From Mesorhizobium sp. M4B.F.Ca.ET.203.01.1.1 (GTDB lineage Bacteria; Pseudomonadota; Alphaproteobacteria; Rhizobiales; Rhizobiaceae): a DNA stretch of 64,000 bases. Below the pieces are notes generated by a model, which worked only from the letters and a program-made list of their open reading frames with translations, was not told the DNA's origin and made no database searches. The translations under genes were made by a program, and so were the position numbers. The stretch is taken from positions 186,001 to 250,000 of the forward strand of contig NZ_SRUO01000001.1 in the NCBI RefSeq assembly GCF_004791025.1, read 5' to 3'. Within the stretch, counting starts at the first letter, position 1, and every line of letters starts with the position of its first letter. Shown here piece after piece: positions 9,656 through 19,007 of this stretch.

Positions 9656-10144
9656 ATGGACCGGCCGACGGGCGTCTTCGTCACGCAAATTCCTCCCGAT
9701 TTCGGGCAATGGGACGAGTTGCATTCGCTGATCATGCGCGCCTTTGCCTATATGGACGGCGTCATCGATCCGCCGTCCTCGGCGCATCTGCTGACCGCGG
9801 CAAAGCTCAAGGAAAAGGCAAAACAGGAGACGGGTTTCCTGGCCCTGCAAGGTGCGAGGATCGTCGGCTGCGTTTTCGTGCTGGAAAGGCAGGACGATTT
9901 CTACATCGGCAAGCTCGCGGTCGAGCCGGACTTTCAGGGGCAAGGCATCGGCAGGCTGCTGATGCGGGCCGCCGAGGAAATTGCTGTGAGCCGCGGCAAG
10001 GGCGCCATCGAACTGCAGACGCGCATCGAGCTCTCCACAAATCACAGCGCCTTCGCCCGGCTGGGCTTTGGCGAGACCGAACGCACGGCGCATGAAGGCT
10101 ACGATCGGCCGACCTCGATCACCATGCGCAAGGTGCTGCCATGA
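9656..10144 (+). CDS. GNAT family N-acetyltransferase
   Basis: The 162-residue protein is a typical Gcn5-related acetyltransferase. Motif A is LAVEPDFQGQGIGRLLM, with the acetyl-CoA binding Q-G-Q-G-I-G at about residues 98-103, and a motif B-like SRGKGAIELQTR follows. The start at 9656 lies 4 bases after the moeB stop; an upstream extension would overlap moeB and has no family similarity. Its stop overlaps the AcnX start as ATGA, so translation is likely coupled. The substrate is unknown. Confidence 0.88.
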   Translation: MDRPTGVFVTQIPPDFGQWDELHSLIMRAFAYMDGVIDPPSSAHLLTAAKLKEKAKQETGFLALQGARIVGCVFVLERQDDFYIGKLAVEPDFQGQGIGRLLMRAAEEIAVSRGKGAIELQTRIELSTNHSAFARLGFGETERTAHEGYDRPTSITMRKVLP

Positions 10145-11394
10145 GCCTCGCCCTCAGCGCGGAAGAACAGGCGATCGCCGCCGGCAAGGACGGCGCCGCG
10201 ATGGCGATGCGCATCGTCGCCGAAAGCGCCCGGCTGCTCGGCGCGCCGCGACTGATCCCGATTGCCTCGACGCATATAGACGGGGCGCTCTATCACGGCG
10301 ATTCCGGCACGCTGTTCGCCGAGAGGCTGGTCGAGGGCGGCGCGCGCGTCGCCGTGCGCTCGACGCTCAATGTCGGCGCGCTCGACCTGATGGGCTGCGC
10401 GCGCATCCGCCTCGAGGAGCCGGCGCGCGGCATGGCGCGGCGGATGATGGAGGCCTATCGCAAGCTTGGCTGCGAGCAGAGCTGGACCTGCGCGCCTTAC
10501 CAGGCCGGGCACAGGCCAGCGCTGGGCAGCGACGTCGCCTGGGGCGAATCGAACGCAGTGGTTTTCTGCAATTCTGTGCTGGGCGCGCGCACCAACCGCT
10601 ATGGCGATTTCCTCGACATCGCCTGCGCCATCACCGGCCGCGCCCCGGACTACGGCCTGCATCGCCTCGAGAACAGGCGGGCGCGACTGGTGTTCGATGT
10701 CTCCGGCCTCTCGCCTTCCTTCCTGGCATCCGAAATCGCCTGGCCGGTGCTGGGCAGCCTCTATGGTCGCGAGGTCGGCAACGCCGTCGGCGTCGTCACC
10801 GGCGTAGCCAAGCACCCCGGCGAGGATGCGCTCAAGGCATTCGGCGCCGCCGCGGCCTCATCCGGCGCGGTCGGCCTGTTCCACATTGCCGGCGCGACGC
10901 CGGAAGCGCCCGATGCGAACACCATTCTCGCCGGCACGACGGCGGAGACGGTGATCCGCGTCACGTCTGAAATGGCCGCGAAGGCACGTGCCGGGCTGTC
11001 GACGGCGGCGGCATCGAAAACGATCGATGCGGTTGCAATCGGCAGCCCGCATCTGTCGCTCGCGGAATTCGACGCGCTGGAGCGGCTGATCGCCGGCCGC
11101 CGGCTCCTCGTGCCGATCTATGCCTGCACCGGCCGCCATGCGCTGTCCGGCCTCGAGCAAGGCGGCCGGCGCAAGGCGCTCGAGGCAAGCGGGGTGATCA
11201 TCGTTGCCGACACTTGCGTGGTGGTGACGCCGATCATGCCGGAGCTCAGCAACGGGGTGCTGATGACGAATTCGGGCAAGTTCGCGCACTACGCGCCGGG
11301 CAACACCGGCTACTCCGTGCTCTACGCCTCGCTGGCCGACTGCGTCGAAAGCGCCGTTCTTGGTAAGCCACGATTTACGGATATCGCAGCATGA
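10141..11394 (+). CDS. Aconitase X large (catalytic) subunit
   Basis: The 417-residue protein belongs to the AcnX (formerly DUF521) catalytic family. The strongest signature is ESNAVVFCNSVLGARTNRYGD at residues 136-156, with YACTGRHALSG near 327-337. Candidate iron ligands are C117, C143, C329 and C359. Studied two-subunit bacterial AcnX enzymes dehydrate cis-3-hydroxy-L-proline, and archaeal ones act on mevalonate 5-phosphate. The stop overlaps the small-subunit start by 4 bases. No hydroxyproline racemase or pyrroline reductase is nearby, so the substrate here is uncertain. Confidence 0.88.
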   Translation: MSLALSAEEQAIAAGKDGAAMAMRIVAESARLLGAPRLIPIASTHIDGALYHGDSGTLFAERLVEGGARVAVRSTLNVGALDLMGCARIRLEEPARGMARRMMEAYRKLGCEQSWTCAPYQAGHRPALGSDVAWGESNAVVFCNSVLGARTNRYGDFLDIACAITGRAPDYGLHRLENRRARLVFDVSGLSPSFLASEIAWPVLGSLYGREVGNAVGVVTGVAKHPGEDALKAFGAAAASSGAVGLFHIAGATPEAPDANTILAGTTAETVIRVTSEMAAKARAGLSTAAASKTIDAVAIGSPHLSLAEFDALERLIAGRRLLVPIYACTGRHALSGLEQGGRRKALEASGVIIVADTCVVVTPIMPELSNGVLMTNSGKFAHYAPGNTGYSVLYASLADCVESAVLGKPRFTDIAA

Positions 11395-11804
11395 ACGCCC
11401 GAGCCGAGATCCTGGTGCCTGGCAAGGGCGGCGAAGGCGAGGCGCTGGTGCTGACGGCGCCGATCAGCTTCTGGGGCGGCGTCGACCCGAAGAGCGGCCG
11501 CATCGCCGATGTCCGTCACCCACAGCATGGCGAGACGATTTCCGGCCGCGTGCTGTTCCTGCCGGGCACGATCGGCTCGTCCTCGGCTTCTGCCGTGCTG
11601 ATGGAGCTTGTCCACAATGGCCGGGCGCCGGCCGCACTGGTGCTGCACGAGCCGGACGCGATCCTCCTGCTCGGGCTGATCGTCGCCAGGGAAATGGGCT
11701 GGGAAACGCCGATGGCGGTCCAGCTCGAGCGCGATATCTTCGAGACCTATCGCGGAAGCATTGCGAAAATCGCTGAAGACGGCGCCCTCACCATCGCCGG
11801 CTGA
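11391..11804 (+). CDS. Aconitase X small (swivel) subunit
   Basis: The 137-residue protein matches the AcnX swivelling domain, the counterpart of aconitase domain 4. The loop FLPGTIGSSSASAVLMEL at about residues 56-73 carries the Ser cluster expected to supply the catalytic base. LHEPDAILLLGLIVAREMGW follows. It is translationally coupled to the large subunit (ATGA). It is a separate gene rather than a fusion, so this is the two-subunit type. It ends 13 bases from a convergent dehydrogenase gene. Confidence 0.88.
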   Translation: MNARAEILVPGKGGEGEALVLTAPISFWGGVDPKSGRIADVRHPQHGETISGRVLFLPGTIGSSSASAVLMELVHNGRAPAALVLHEPDAILLLGLIVAREMGWETPMAVQLERDIFETYRGSIAKIAEDGALTIAG

Positions 11805-11817
11805 AGACCGCAAGTCG

Positions 11818-12819
11818 TCAGGTCCTCAGCGGCAGCACCCGGTCCGGCGGACGGTGGCCGTCGAAGAAGGCGCGGATGTTGATGATCACCTTCTCGCCCA
11901 TGTCGATGCGGCCTTCGAGCGTCGCCGAGCCCATATGCGGCAGGAGCACGACCTTGCCCTTTGCGGCGAGCTTCAGCAGCTTGCTGTTCAGCGCCGGCTC
12001 GTGTTCGTAGACGTCGAGGCCGGCGCCGGCGATCTTGCCGTCATGGATCAGCTTGATCAGCGATTCCTCGTCGATGATGTCGCCGCGCGCGGTGTTGACG
12101 ATGTAGGCCGACGGCTGCATCAGCGCCAGCCGCCGCGCCGAAAGCAGATGGAACGTCGCCGGCGTCGACGGGCAGTTGACCGAGATGATGTCCATGCGGG
12201 CCAGCATCTGGTCGAGGCTCTCCCAATAGGTCGCTTCCAGCTCGTCCTCGACCGCCGGCAGCACGCGGTGGCGGTTGTGATAGTGGATCGACAGACCGAA
12301 GGCCTTGGCGCGCCTGGCAACCGCGGTGCCGATGCGGCCCATGCCGACGATGCCTAGCCGTTTGCCCCAGATGCGGCGACCGAGCATCCAGGTCGGCGAC
12401 CAGCCGGCCCATTTCTTGTCGCCGGTGAGCACGTTGGCGCCTTCCGCCAGCCTGCGCGGCACGGCCAGCATCAGCGCCATGGTCATGTCGGCCGTGTCCT
12501 CGGTCAGCACGTTCGGCGTGTTGGTGACGGTGATGCCCTTCTTCGCCGCCGCCGCGACGTCGATCTTGTCGACGCCATTGCCGAAATTGGCGATCAGCTT
12601 GAGATTGTCGCCGGCCTGGGCGATCAGCGCCGCATCGATATGATCGGTGATCGTCGGCACCAGCACATCGGCTTCCTTGACCGCGGCGACCAGCTCCGGC
12701 TGCGTCATCGGCCGGTCCTCGACGTTCAGGCGCGCGTCGAACAGCTCGCGCATGCGGGTTTCGACCGGGTCGGGCAGCTTGCGTGTGATGACGACGAGGG
12801 GCCGTTTTTTGCCTGCCAT
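11818..12819 (-). CDS. D-2-hydroxyacid dehydrogenase (glyoxylate/hydroxypyruvate reductase type)
   Basis: NAD(P)-dependent reduction of 2-keto acids such as glyoxylate or hydroxypyruvate. From the ATG at 12819 it has 333 residues. The NFGNGVDKIDV segment lies near 78-88, and the Rossmann motif GMGRIG is at 159-164. The catalytic triad is R245 in NTARGD, E274 in YEHEP and H295 in LLPHMGSAT. Upstream in-frame codons exist but run into the divergent promoter region. It points away from the SH3b gene. Substrate preference (glycerate or glyoxylate) is an inference from subfamily resemblance. Confidence 0.9.
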   Translation of the reverse strand: MAGKKRPLVVITRKLPDPVETRMRELFDARLNVEDRPMTQPELVAAVKEADVLVPTITDHIDAALIAQAGDNLKLIANFGNGVDKIDVAAAAKKGITVTNTPNVLTEDTADMTMALMLAVPRRLAEGANVLTGDKKWAGWSPTWMLGRRIWGKRLGIVGMGRIGTAVARRAKAFGLSIHYHNRHRVLPAVEDELEATYWESLDQMLARMDIISVNCPSTPATFHLLSARRLALMQPSAYIVNTARGDIIDEESLIKLIHDGKIAGAGLDVYEHEPALNSKLLKLAAKGKVVLLPHMGSATLEGRIDMGEKVIINIRAFFDGHRPPDRVLPLRT

Positions 12820-12988
12820 TTTATCCCCGAAGCTTCCTCGTAACCGATCTCGTTGAGACCTCTTTAACCAAGACAGGCGAAACTTGGAGCCAATCGCGGT
12901 ATCCGCCCACTCCTGTAACAAGCGGTGCTGCCGAAGACAAAGAAAAAGGGGCGCCGGGGCCGACGGGCAGGCGCCGAAAGGAAACAAA

Positions 12989-13549
12989 GTGTCTGGTTTC
13001 GCGACGCTCCGCCTGGCTTTCAGCGCAGCAGTCCTCGGCGCTCTTCTTTACTCTCCGCAGCAAGTGTCGGCACAGGGCGCCGCCGCTCCCGGGCAGACGA
13101 TCACGCTCGGACCGAGCGGCCTGCCGCTGCCGCGCTTCGTCAGCCTGAAATCGGGTCGCGTCAATTCGCGCGTCGGCCCTGGCGCCAACTATTCGGTCGA
13201 CTGGATGTACATGAAGGCCGGCCTGCCGATGGAAATCATCCAGGAGTTCGACACCTGGCGGCGCGTGCGCGACGCCGACGGCTCGGAGGGCTGGATCAAC
13301 CAGTCGCTGCTGTCGGGACGCCGCACGGCGATCGTCGCGCCCTGGCAGCGCGGCAAGGGCGGCCGAATCAACCTGCTCGACGATAAGGACAAGGACGCCG
13401 GCGTGGTGGCCATCGTCGAACCCGGCGTCATGGGCGCGATCAAGGCCTGCGACGGGCAATGGTGCGAGATGACCTTCGAGGGCCATACCGGCTGGCTGCC
13501 GCAGTCGGTCGTCTGGGGCGCCTATCCAGGCGAACGGGTCAAGAACTGA
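12989..13549 (+). CDS. Exported SH3-like (SH3b) domain protein
   Basis: A GTG start at 12989, with AAAGGA 6-8 bases ahead, gives 186 residues. The N-terminus is a clear signal peptide (LRLAFSAAVLGALLYSP, then VSAQGA). A first SH3b unit follows with SGRVNSRVGPGANYSVDW and WRRVRDADGSEGWINQSLL, then a second with CDGQWCEMTFEGHTGWLPQ. Such proteins act in the periplasm, often binding peptidoglycan or associated with cell-wall hydrolases. The specific role is unknown. It is divergent from the dehydrogenase gene with a 169-base gap. Confidence 0.85.
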   Translation: MSGFATLRLAFSAAVLGALLYSPQQVSAQGAAAPGQTITLGPSGLPLPRFVSLKSGRVNSRVGPGANYSVDWMYMKAGLPMEIIQEFDTWRRVRDADGSEGWINQSLLSGRRTAIVAPWQRGKGGRINLLDDKDKDAGVVAIVEPGVMGAIKACDGQWCEMTFEGHTGWLPQSVVWGAYPGERVKN

Positions 13550-13561
13550 TCCGGCCTGACA

Positions 13562-13951
13562 CTAATCCGGCGTGACAGGCGCCGGAAGTTCGCGGCGTCC
13601 GATACGGCCGAGATGGGTATCCTGAAAACCGCTGGGCAGCTTCAGGCCGTAGCCGAGCGCGCGGTCGATAGCGATGTGGGCGATCCAGATCAGCGCGACC
13701 GCTGTGGTCATCGAGCTGCCGAGGACGTGGCCGCCCAGCGCCAGGACGAGCGGGACAATCAGCATGTGCAGGGCGTTATAGGCGACGGCGCCGACACGCG
13801 GTCCCGCCAGGTACCCCAGCATCGACAGATCCGGCGCCAGGATGAGCAGCGCGAACAGCCACCAGGAAGCGCCAGTCATCGCATAGAGGACGACGGAAGC
13901 CGCCGCGGCGACCCACCATTCCAGCTTTACCGCGAGATCGACAAGCCGCAT
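13562..13951 (-). CDS. DUF4260 family membrane protein
   Basis: A small 129-residue integral membrane protein with about three to four hydrophobic helices: VAAAASVVLYAMTG, LFALLILAPDLSMLGYLAG, ALHMLIVPLVLALGGHVLG and AVALIWIAHIAIDRALGYG. The APDLSMLGY and WIAHIAIDRALGYGLK segments are characteristic of DUF4260. Function is unknown. It lies 10 bases downstream of irr on the same strand and may be co-transcribed with it. Confidence 0.8.
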   Translation of the reverse strand: MRLVDLAVKLEWWVAAAASVVLYAMTGASWWLFALLILAPDLSMLGYLAGPRVGAVAYNALHMLIVPLVLALGGHVLGSSMTTAVALIWIAHIAIDRALGYGLKLPSGFQDTHLGRIGRRELPAPVTPD

Positions 13952-13961
13952 CGCAAACGGA

Positions 13962-14393
13962 TCAGTCGCGGCGCTTCGGGCGCAGCCTCACCACGATATC
14001 GACATTGGCGATTTCCATGCCCTGCGGAGGCTCCGGCAGGTTGGAGACCGTCACCGGGCCGCTGGCGATATCGAAGATCCTGTTCTCGCCTTCGATGTAG
14101 AAATGATGGTGGTCGGAGGTGTTGGTGTCGAAATAGGTCTTCGACCCCTCGACGGCGAGGATGCGCAGCAGACCCGCCTGGGTGAACTGGTGAAGGGCGT
14201 TGTAGACGGTGGCCAGCGACACCGGCACGCCGGCGGCGATCGCCTCCTCGTGCAGCTCCTCGGCCGAAAGATGGCGGTCGCCCTTGGCAAAAAGCAGATC
14301 GGCCAGCGCAACGCGCTGACGTGTCGGCCTCAGGCCGGCCTCGCGAACCCGCTTGTCCACAGCGACATTGTCCTTCCGGCTGCCCTGATCCAT
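13962..14393 (-). CDS. irr: Iron response regulator Irr (Fur family)
   Basis: Transcription factor that in Hyphomicrobiales senses heme and iron status and binds ICE sites. The 143-residue protein has the Fur winged-helix signature LRPTRQRVALADLLF and LATVYNALHQFTQAGLL. The histidine-rich heme-binding motif HHH is at 95-97 (SDHHHFYIEG). The protein has no cysteine, so it lacks the GCP heme regulatory motif of Bradyrhizobium Irr; that is the norm in many other rhizobia. It is divergent from fabA, with a palindrome in between. A perfect ICE occurs at 49409-49425 in this window. Confidence 0.92.
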   Translation of the reverse strand: MDQGSRKDNVAVDKRVREAGLRPTRQRVALADLLFAKGDRHLSAEELHEEAIAAGVPVSLATVYNALHQFTQAGLLRILAVEGSKTYFDTNTSDHHHFYIEGENRIFDIASGPVTVSNLPEPPQGMEIANVDIVVRLRPKRRD

Positions 14394-14455
14394 CTATCCC
14401 GTCGAAGCTCGCGCTTTCGGCCCAAAAACACGTCCAGAGTGGCGAAAAGACGTCA

Positions 14456-14500
14456 TCGGCCGAAACTGGACACGTTCCGACATATATTCTGTCGGCCGAA
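14456..14500. promoter_or_regulatory. Palindrome flanked by direct repeats in the irr-fabA gap
   Basis: A 19-base palindrome, CCGACA-N7-TGTCGG, lies at 14477-14495. TCGGCCGAA occurs at 14456-14464 and again, exactly 36 bases on, at 14492-14500. It sits in the divergent irr/fabA gap and looks like an operator. It does not match the ICE consensus. The bound factor is unknown. Confidence 0.45.
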
Positions 14501-14659
14501 TGCGATCAATAGAGCAAGACGCTTGTGCGCAGGCGCGCATTGACCCGGGCAGACGGGCAGGTTAAGCGCAAACGCCGGTTTCCGGCCTTGGAAAGATTGT
14601 GTTAGGAAGCCAACGACAAGGGCGCCCCACCGCCCGGGACGATCACGGGGACGAAATTC

Positions 14660-15178
14660 ATGGCGGGTTCGAAGTCCAGCTACGAGTATGAAGAACTGCT
14701 TGCCTGCGCCCGCGGCGAGCTGTTCGGACCGGGCAACGCGCAGTTGCCCTACCCGCCGATGCTGATGTTCGACCGCATCACCGAGATCAGCGAGACCGGC
14801 GGCGCCTTCGACAAGGGCTTCATCCGCGCCGAGTTCGACATCAAGCCGGACCTTTGGTTCTTCGCCTGCCATTTCATCGGCAACCCGATCATGCCGGGCT
14901 GCCTCGGTCTCGACGCCATGTGGCAGCTGACAGGGTTCTATCTCGGCTGGCTCGGCGAGCCGGGCAAGGGGATGGCGCTGTCGACCGGCGAGGTGAAATT
15001 CAAGGGCATGGTGACGCCGTCGGTCAAGAAGGTGGAATACGGCATCGACTTCAAGCGCGTGATGCGCGGGCGTCTGGTGCTCGGTATCGCCGATGGCTGG
15101 CTGAAGGCGGATGGCGAACCCATATACGCGGCGACGGATCTGAAAGTGGGTCTGTCCAAGCAATCGGCGGCGGCTTGA
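14660..15178 (+). CDS. fabA: 3-hydroxydecanoyl-ACP dehydratase/isomerase
   Basis: Introduces the cis double bond in anaerobic unsaturated fatty acid synthesis. The 172-residue protein has the hot-dog helix active site [20 protein letters not shown], giving H71 and D85, one position off E. coli H70/D84. It is followed by fabB after 123 bases and then fabI, forming the standard alphaproteobacterial fabA-fabB-fabI unit. It is divergent from irr across a 266-base gap. Confidence 0.97.
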   Translation: MAGSKSSYEYEELLACARGELFGPGNAQLPYPPMLMFDRITEISETGGAFDKGFIRAEFDIKPDLWFFACHFIGNPIMPGCLGLDAMWQLTGFYLGWLGEPGKGMALSTGEVKFKGMVTPSVKKVEYGIDFKRVMRGRLVLGIADGWLKADGEPIYAATDLKVGLSKQSAAA

Positions 15179-15301
15179 CCGGCGCCACCACCGCGCCATG
15201 CACCCTTTGCATGCGGGACCGCATGGCGCTTTGATTTTGCGTATGATCGTTTGCGAATTCCGATCACGGTTTTCGACATCATGCGCCGGAAGGAGTTGCG
15301 A

Positions 15302-16522
15302 ATGAGACGGGTCGTAGTGACGGGCCTCGGCATCGTGTCGTCGATCGGCAACAACGCCAACGAGGTGCAGGCCTCGCTGCACGATGCCAAATCAGGCATC
15401 AGCTTTTCCAATTCCTTCGCCGAACACGGTTTCCGCTGCCAGGTCTGGGGCGCGCCGACGCTCGATCCGTCGGCCATGATCGACCGGCGCGCCATGCGCT
15501 TCCTGTCGCAGGGCGCGGCGTGGAACCACGTCGCCATGGACCAGGCGATTGCGGACGCCGGGCTTGGCGAGAGCGACATCACCAACGAACGCACCGGCAT
15601 CGTCATGGGCTCGGGCGGCCCCTCCACCCGGACCATCGTCGAGGCGGCCGAAACCACGCTCAAGAACGGCAGCCCCAAGCGCATCGGCCCGTTCGCGGTG
15701 CCGAAGGCGATGTCGTCGACCGCATCGGCGACGCTTGCCACCTGGTTCAAGATCCACGGCGTCAACTACTCGATCTCGTCGGCCTGCTCGACCTCCGCGC
15801 ATTGCATCGGCAACGCCTATGAGCTCATCCAGTGGGGCAAGCAGGACGTGATGTTCGCCGGCGGCCACGAGGATCTCGACTGGACGATGTCGGACCTGTT
15901 CGACGCCATGGGCGCGATGTCGTCGAAGTACAACGACAAGGCATCCACCGCTTCGCGCGCCTATGACGTCAACCGCGACGGCTTCGTCATCGCCGGCGGC
16001 GCCGGCGTGCTCATCTTGGAGGAGTTGGAGCACGCCAAGGCGCGCGGCGCCAAGATCTATGCCGAGATCGTCGGCTACGGCGCGACCTCCGACGGCTACG
16101 ACATGGTGGCGCCGTCGGGCGAAGGCGCGGTGCGCTGCATGCGCCAGGCGCTCGCCACGGTGTCTACGCCGGTCGATTACATCAACACGCACGGCACCTC
16201 GACGCCGGTCGGCGATTCCAAGGAGATGGGCGCCATCCGCGAGGTGTTCGGCGACAAGATGCCGTTCATCACCTCGACCAAGTCGCTGACCGGCCATTCG
16301 CTGGGCGCGGCCGGCGTCCAGGAATCGATCTACTCGATCCTGATGATGCAAGGCGGCTTCATCGGCGAGAGCGCGCATATCGAGGAGCTCGACCCGGAAT
16401 TCGCAGGCATGCCGATCGTGCGCAAGCGCATCGACAACGCCAGGATCGACACCGTTTTGTCGAATTCCTTCGGTTTCGGTGGCACCAACGCAACGCTGAT
16501 TTTCCAGCGCTATTCCGCATAA
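15302..16522 (+). CDS. fabB: 3-oxoacyl-ACP synthase I
   Basis: Condensing enzyme that elongates unsaturated acyl-ACP. From the ATG at 15302, preceded by GGAAGGAG, it has 406 residues and starts [16 protein letters not shown]. The catalytic triad is C162 in SACSTSAH, H297 in [11 protein letters not shown] and H332 in [10 protein letters not shown]. The open frame extends 17 codons upstream, but the ribosome site supports the start chosen. It lies between fabA and fabI. Confidence 0.96.
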   Translation: MRRVVVTGLGIVSSIGNNANEVQASLHDAKSGISFSNSFAEHGFRCQVWGAPTLDPSAMIDRRAMRFLSQGAAWNHVAMDQAIADAGLGESDITNERTGIVMGSGGPSTRTIVEAAETTLKNGSPKRIGPFAVPKAMSSTASATLATWFKIHGVNYSISSACSTSAHCIGNAYELIQWGKQDVMFAGGHEDLDWTMSDLFDAMGAMSSKYNDKASTASRAYDVNRDGFVIAGGAGVLILEELEHAKARGAKIYAEIVGYGATSDGYDMVAPSGEGAVRCMRQALATVSTPVDYINTHGTSTPVGDSKEMGAIREVFGDKMPFITSTKSLTGHSLGAAGVQESIYSILMMQGGFIGESAHIEELDPEFAGMPIVRKRIDNARIDTVLSNSFGFGGTNATLIFQRYSA

Positions 16523-16534
16523 GGATCGCCAGTC

Positions 16535-17347
16535 ATGGACGGACTGTTGAAGGGCAAGCGCGGGCTTGTCATGGGTGTCGCCAACGATCATTCGATCGCC
16601 TGGGGCATTGCCAGGAAATTGTCCGAACACGGCGCCGAACTCGCCTTCACCTATCAGGGCGACGCTTTCGGACGCCGGGTCAAGCCGCTTGCCGACAAGC
16701 TCGGCGCATCGCTGGTGGTGCCTTGCGACGTCGAGGACAGCGCGTCGGTCAGCGCCACGTTCGAGACGCTCGGCAAGGCTTGGGGCGGGCTGGATTTCGT
16801 CGTCCATGCCATCGGCTTTTCAGACAAGAACGAGCTCAAGGGCCTCTACGCCGACACCAGCCGCGACAATTTCGTCCGCACCATGGTGATCTCCTGCTAT
16901 TCCTTCACCGAGGTGGCCCGCAACGCCGCGCCGCTGATGACGGATGGCGGCTCGATGATCACGCTGACCTATGCCGGCTCGGTGCGGGTCATGCCGAACT
17001 ACAACGTCATGGGCGTCGCCAAGGCCGGGCTGGAAGCCAGCGTGCGCTATCTCGCCAATGACTACGGCCCCCGCGGCATCCGCGTGAACGGGATTTCGGC
17101 AGGCCCGGTGCGCACGCTCGCCGGCGCCGGCATTTCCGACGCCCGCCACATGTTCTCCTACCAGCAGCGCAACTCGCCGCTGCGCCGCACGGTGACCATC
17201 GACGAGGTCGGCGGCTCGGCGCTCTATCTGCTGTCCGATCTCTCTTCCGGTGTCACCGGCGAGATCCACTATGTCGATTCCGGCTATCACATCGTTTCCA
17301 TGCCGACGCTCGACGAATTGAAGCAGACCGACGGCGCCCGGGAATAA
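16535..17347 (+). CDS. fabI: Enoyl-ACP reductase (NADH)
   Basis: Catalyses the last reduction of the fatty acid elongation cycle. The 270-residue SDR-fold protein has the FabI N-terminus [19 protein letters not shown] and the active-site segment [15 protein letters not shown], with the Tyr-X6-Lys arrangement of enoyl reductases. It follows fabB by 12 bases. FabI enzymes are the usual triclosan target. Confidence 0.95.
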   Translation: MDGLLKGKRGLVMGVANDHSIAWGIARKLSEHGAELAFTYQGDAFGRRVKPLADKLGASLVVPCDVEDSASVSATFETLGKAWGGLDFVVHAIGFSDKNELKGLYADTSRDNFVRTMVISCYSFTEVARNAAPLMTDGGSMITLTYAGSVRVMPNYNVMGVAKAGLEASVRYLANDYGPRGIRVNGISAGPVRTLAGAGISDARHMFSYQQRNSPLRRTVTIDEVGGSALYLLSDLSSGVTGEIHYVDSGYHIVSMPTLDELKQTDGARE

Positions 17348-17448
17348 TCCCGCGGGAAATACTCGGCTTCCGGTAAAATTGGATGCATTGGCGGAAACTC
17401 ATTTTAAGGAGATTTCCGCTAGAACGTCCCGCAACTTAGGGACTCTGC

Positions 17449-18999
17449 ATGTCTGCTGCTGCCAGCAACCCGAAGCGAACACCGTTGTTCCGGCTGCTCA
17501 CCATAGCAAGCTCGGGCATGGGCAGCTTTATCCTCGGCATCTGGGGGCTGAAATTCGGTTTCGGCGACGGTCTTGCCGGCATGCCGGCGGAAACGATGGC
17601 CGGCATCATCGCTGCGCTTTGCGCGCTGGCGGCGGCGGGTGCCGCCCTCTCTTTCTTCGCCGGTGTCGATGAATCGGAGCAGTATGTCTTCAACGAGACC
17701 AATTTCGACAAGCTGACGGGCCTGCTGGCGCGTCCGGCGATGGTCGGCAAGATCGCCGAGGCGGCCTCGGCGACGATCCGCACCGGCGAGCCGGTGTTCC
17801 TGATCGACATCGACATCGACCGCTTCAAGCACATCAACGACGCCATCGGCTACAGCTATGGCGACGAGCTGATCCGCGCCTTCGCCGAGCGGCTCAGGGA
17901 CCGCATGCCGGAGGGCGCGGTGCTTGGGCGCATCGGCGCCGGCGAGTTCGCGGTGCTGCTGGCGGACCGCGAGCTGAAGGGCTCGGTCGAGAAGACGATC
18001 GAGAAGCTCATCGACGAGATGATGGAGCCCTATCAGCTCAATTCGCATCAGCAGTCGGTCAGCCTGTCGGTCGGCATCGTGGCGATGCCCAAGGACGGCG
18101 TCGACCCGGTCCTGGTGCTGCGCCGTTCCAATCTGGCGCTGCAGAATGCGCGCGCCGGCGGCGTCGGCAACTGGTCGGTCTTCCATAGCGACATGGGCCG
18201 GGTCGCCGACTATCGCCAATGGATCGAATCCGAACTGCATACCGCGTTCGAGCGCGGCGATTTCGACCTCCACTACCAGCCGCAGCTCGACCTTCCGAGC
18301 GGCCGCATCATCGGCTACGAGGCGCTTATCCGCTGGAAGCACCCGGAACGCGGCATGATCCCGCCGATCGAGTTCATACCGATCGCCGAAGAGACGGGCA
18401 TGATCAACCCGATCGGCGAATGGGTGCTGCGCAAGGCCTGCAGCGACGCCCAGTACCTGCCCGAGGACTGCTTCGTCGCCGTCAACATCTCGCCGGTGCA
18501 GTTCATGACCAAGGATTTCGTCGGCCTGGTGCGCGAAACGATGGTCGCCACCGGCATCAAGCCGTCGCGGCTCGAGCTGGAAGTCACCGAGACCGCAATG
18601 ATGCAGGACCGCGACCGCGCCGCCGTCATCCTGCAGCAGCTTGCCGAGATGGGCATCTCGGTGGCCGTCGACGATTTCGGCACCGGCTATTCCAATCTCA
18701 GCTACCTGATCGATTTCTCGTTCGGCAAGCTTAAGATCGACCGTTCCTTCGTCAGCCGCATCGACACCGATTCCAACTCGGGCGCGGTGGTCTCGACCAT
18801 CGTCGGGCTGTCGCGCGCGCTCGGCGTCGGCATCATCGCCGAAGGCGTCGAGACCGAAAACCAGGCGACGCTGCTCAGGGCCGCCGGCTGCGAGGTGGTG
18901 CAAGGCTACCTGTTCGGCCGGCCGGCGCCGCTCAAGGTCGGGATGGGCGAAGCGCGCTTCGTCGAAAAGCGCGAGGCGCGCATCGTCAGCGTACATTAA
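17449..18999 (+). CDS. Membrane GGDEF/EAL protein, likely c-di-GMP phosphodiesterase
   Basis: The 516-residue protein has two N-terminal transmembrane segments (about residues 14-36 and 50-71) with almost no periplasmic sensor. A GGDEF domain (about 80-240) follows, then an EAL domain (about 255-510). The GGDEF signature is degenerate, reading GAGEF at 163-167, so cyclase activity is doubtful. EAL is intact (YEALIRW, 290-296), with VDDFGTGYS further on, so phosphodiesterase activity is likely. It stands alone; the next gene is convergent 8 bases away. Confidence 0.9.
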   Translation: MSAAASNPKRTPLFRLLTIASSGMGSFILGIWGLKFGFGDGLAGMPAETMAGIIAALCALAAAGAALSFFAGVDESEQYVFNETNFDKLTGLLARPAMVGKIAEAASATIRTGEPVFLIDIDIDRFKHINDAIGYSYGDELIRAFAERLRDRMPEGAVLGRIGAGEFAVLLADRELKGSVEKTIEKLIDEMMEPYQLNSHQQSVSLSVGIVAMPKDGVDPVLVLRRSNLALQNARAGGVGNWSVFHSDMGRVADYRQWIESELHTAFERGDFDLHYQPQLDLPSGRIIGYEALIRWKHPERGMIPPIEFIPIAEETGMINPIGEWVLRKACSDAQYLPEDCFVAVNISPVQFMTKDFVGLVRETMVATGIKPSRLELEVTETAMMQDRDRAAVILQQLAEMGISVAVDDFGTGYSNLSYLIDFSFGKLKIDRSFVSRIDTDSNSGAVVSTIVGLSRALGVGIIAEGVETENQATLLRAAGCEVVQGYLFGRPAPLKVGMGEARFVEKREARIVSVH

Positions 19000-19007
19000 G
19001 GCGTCCG

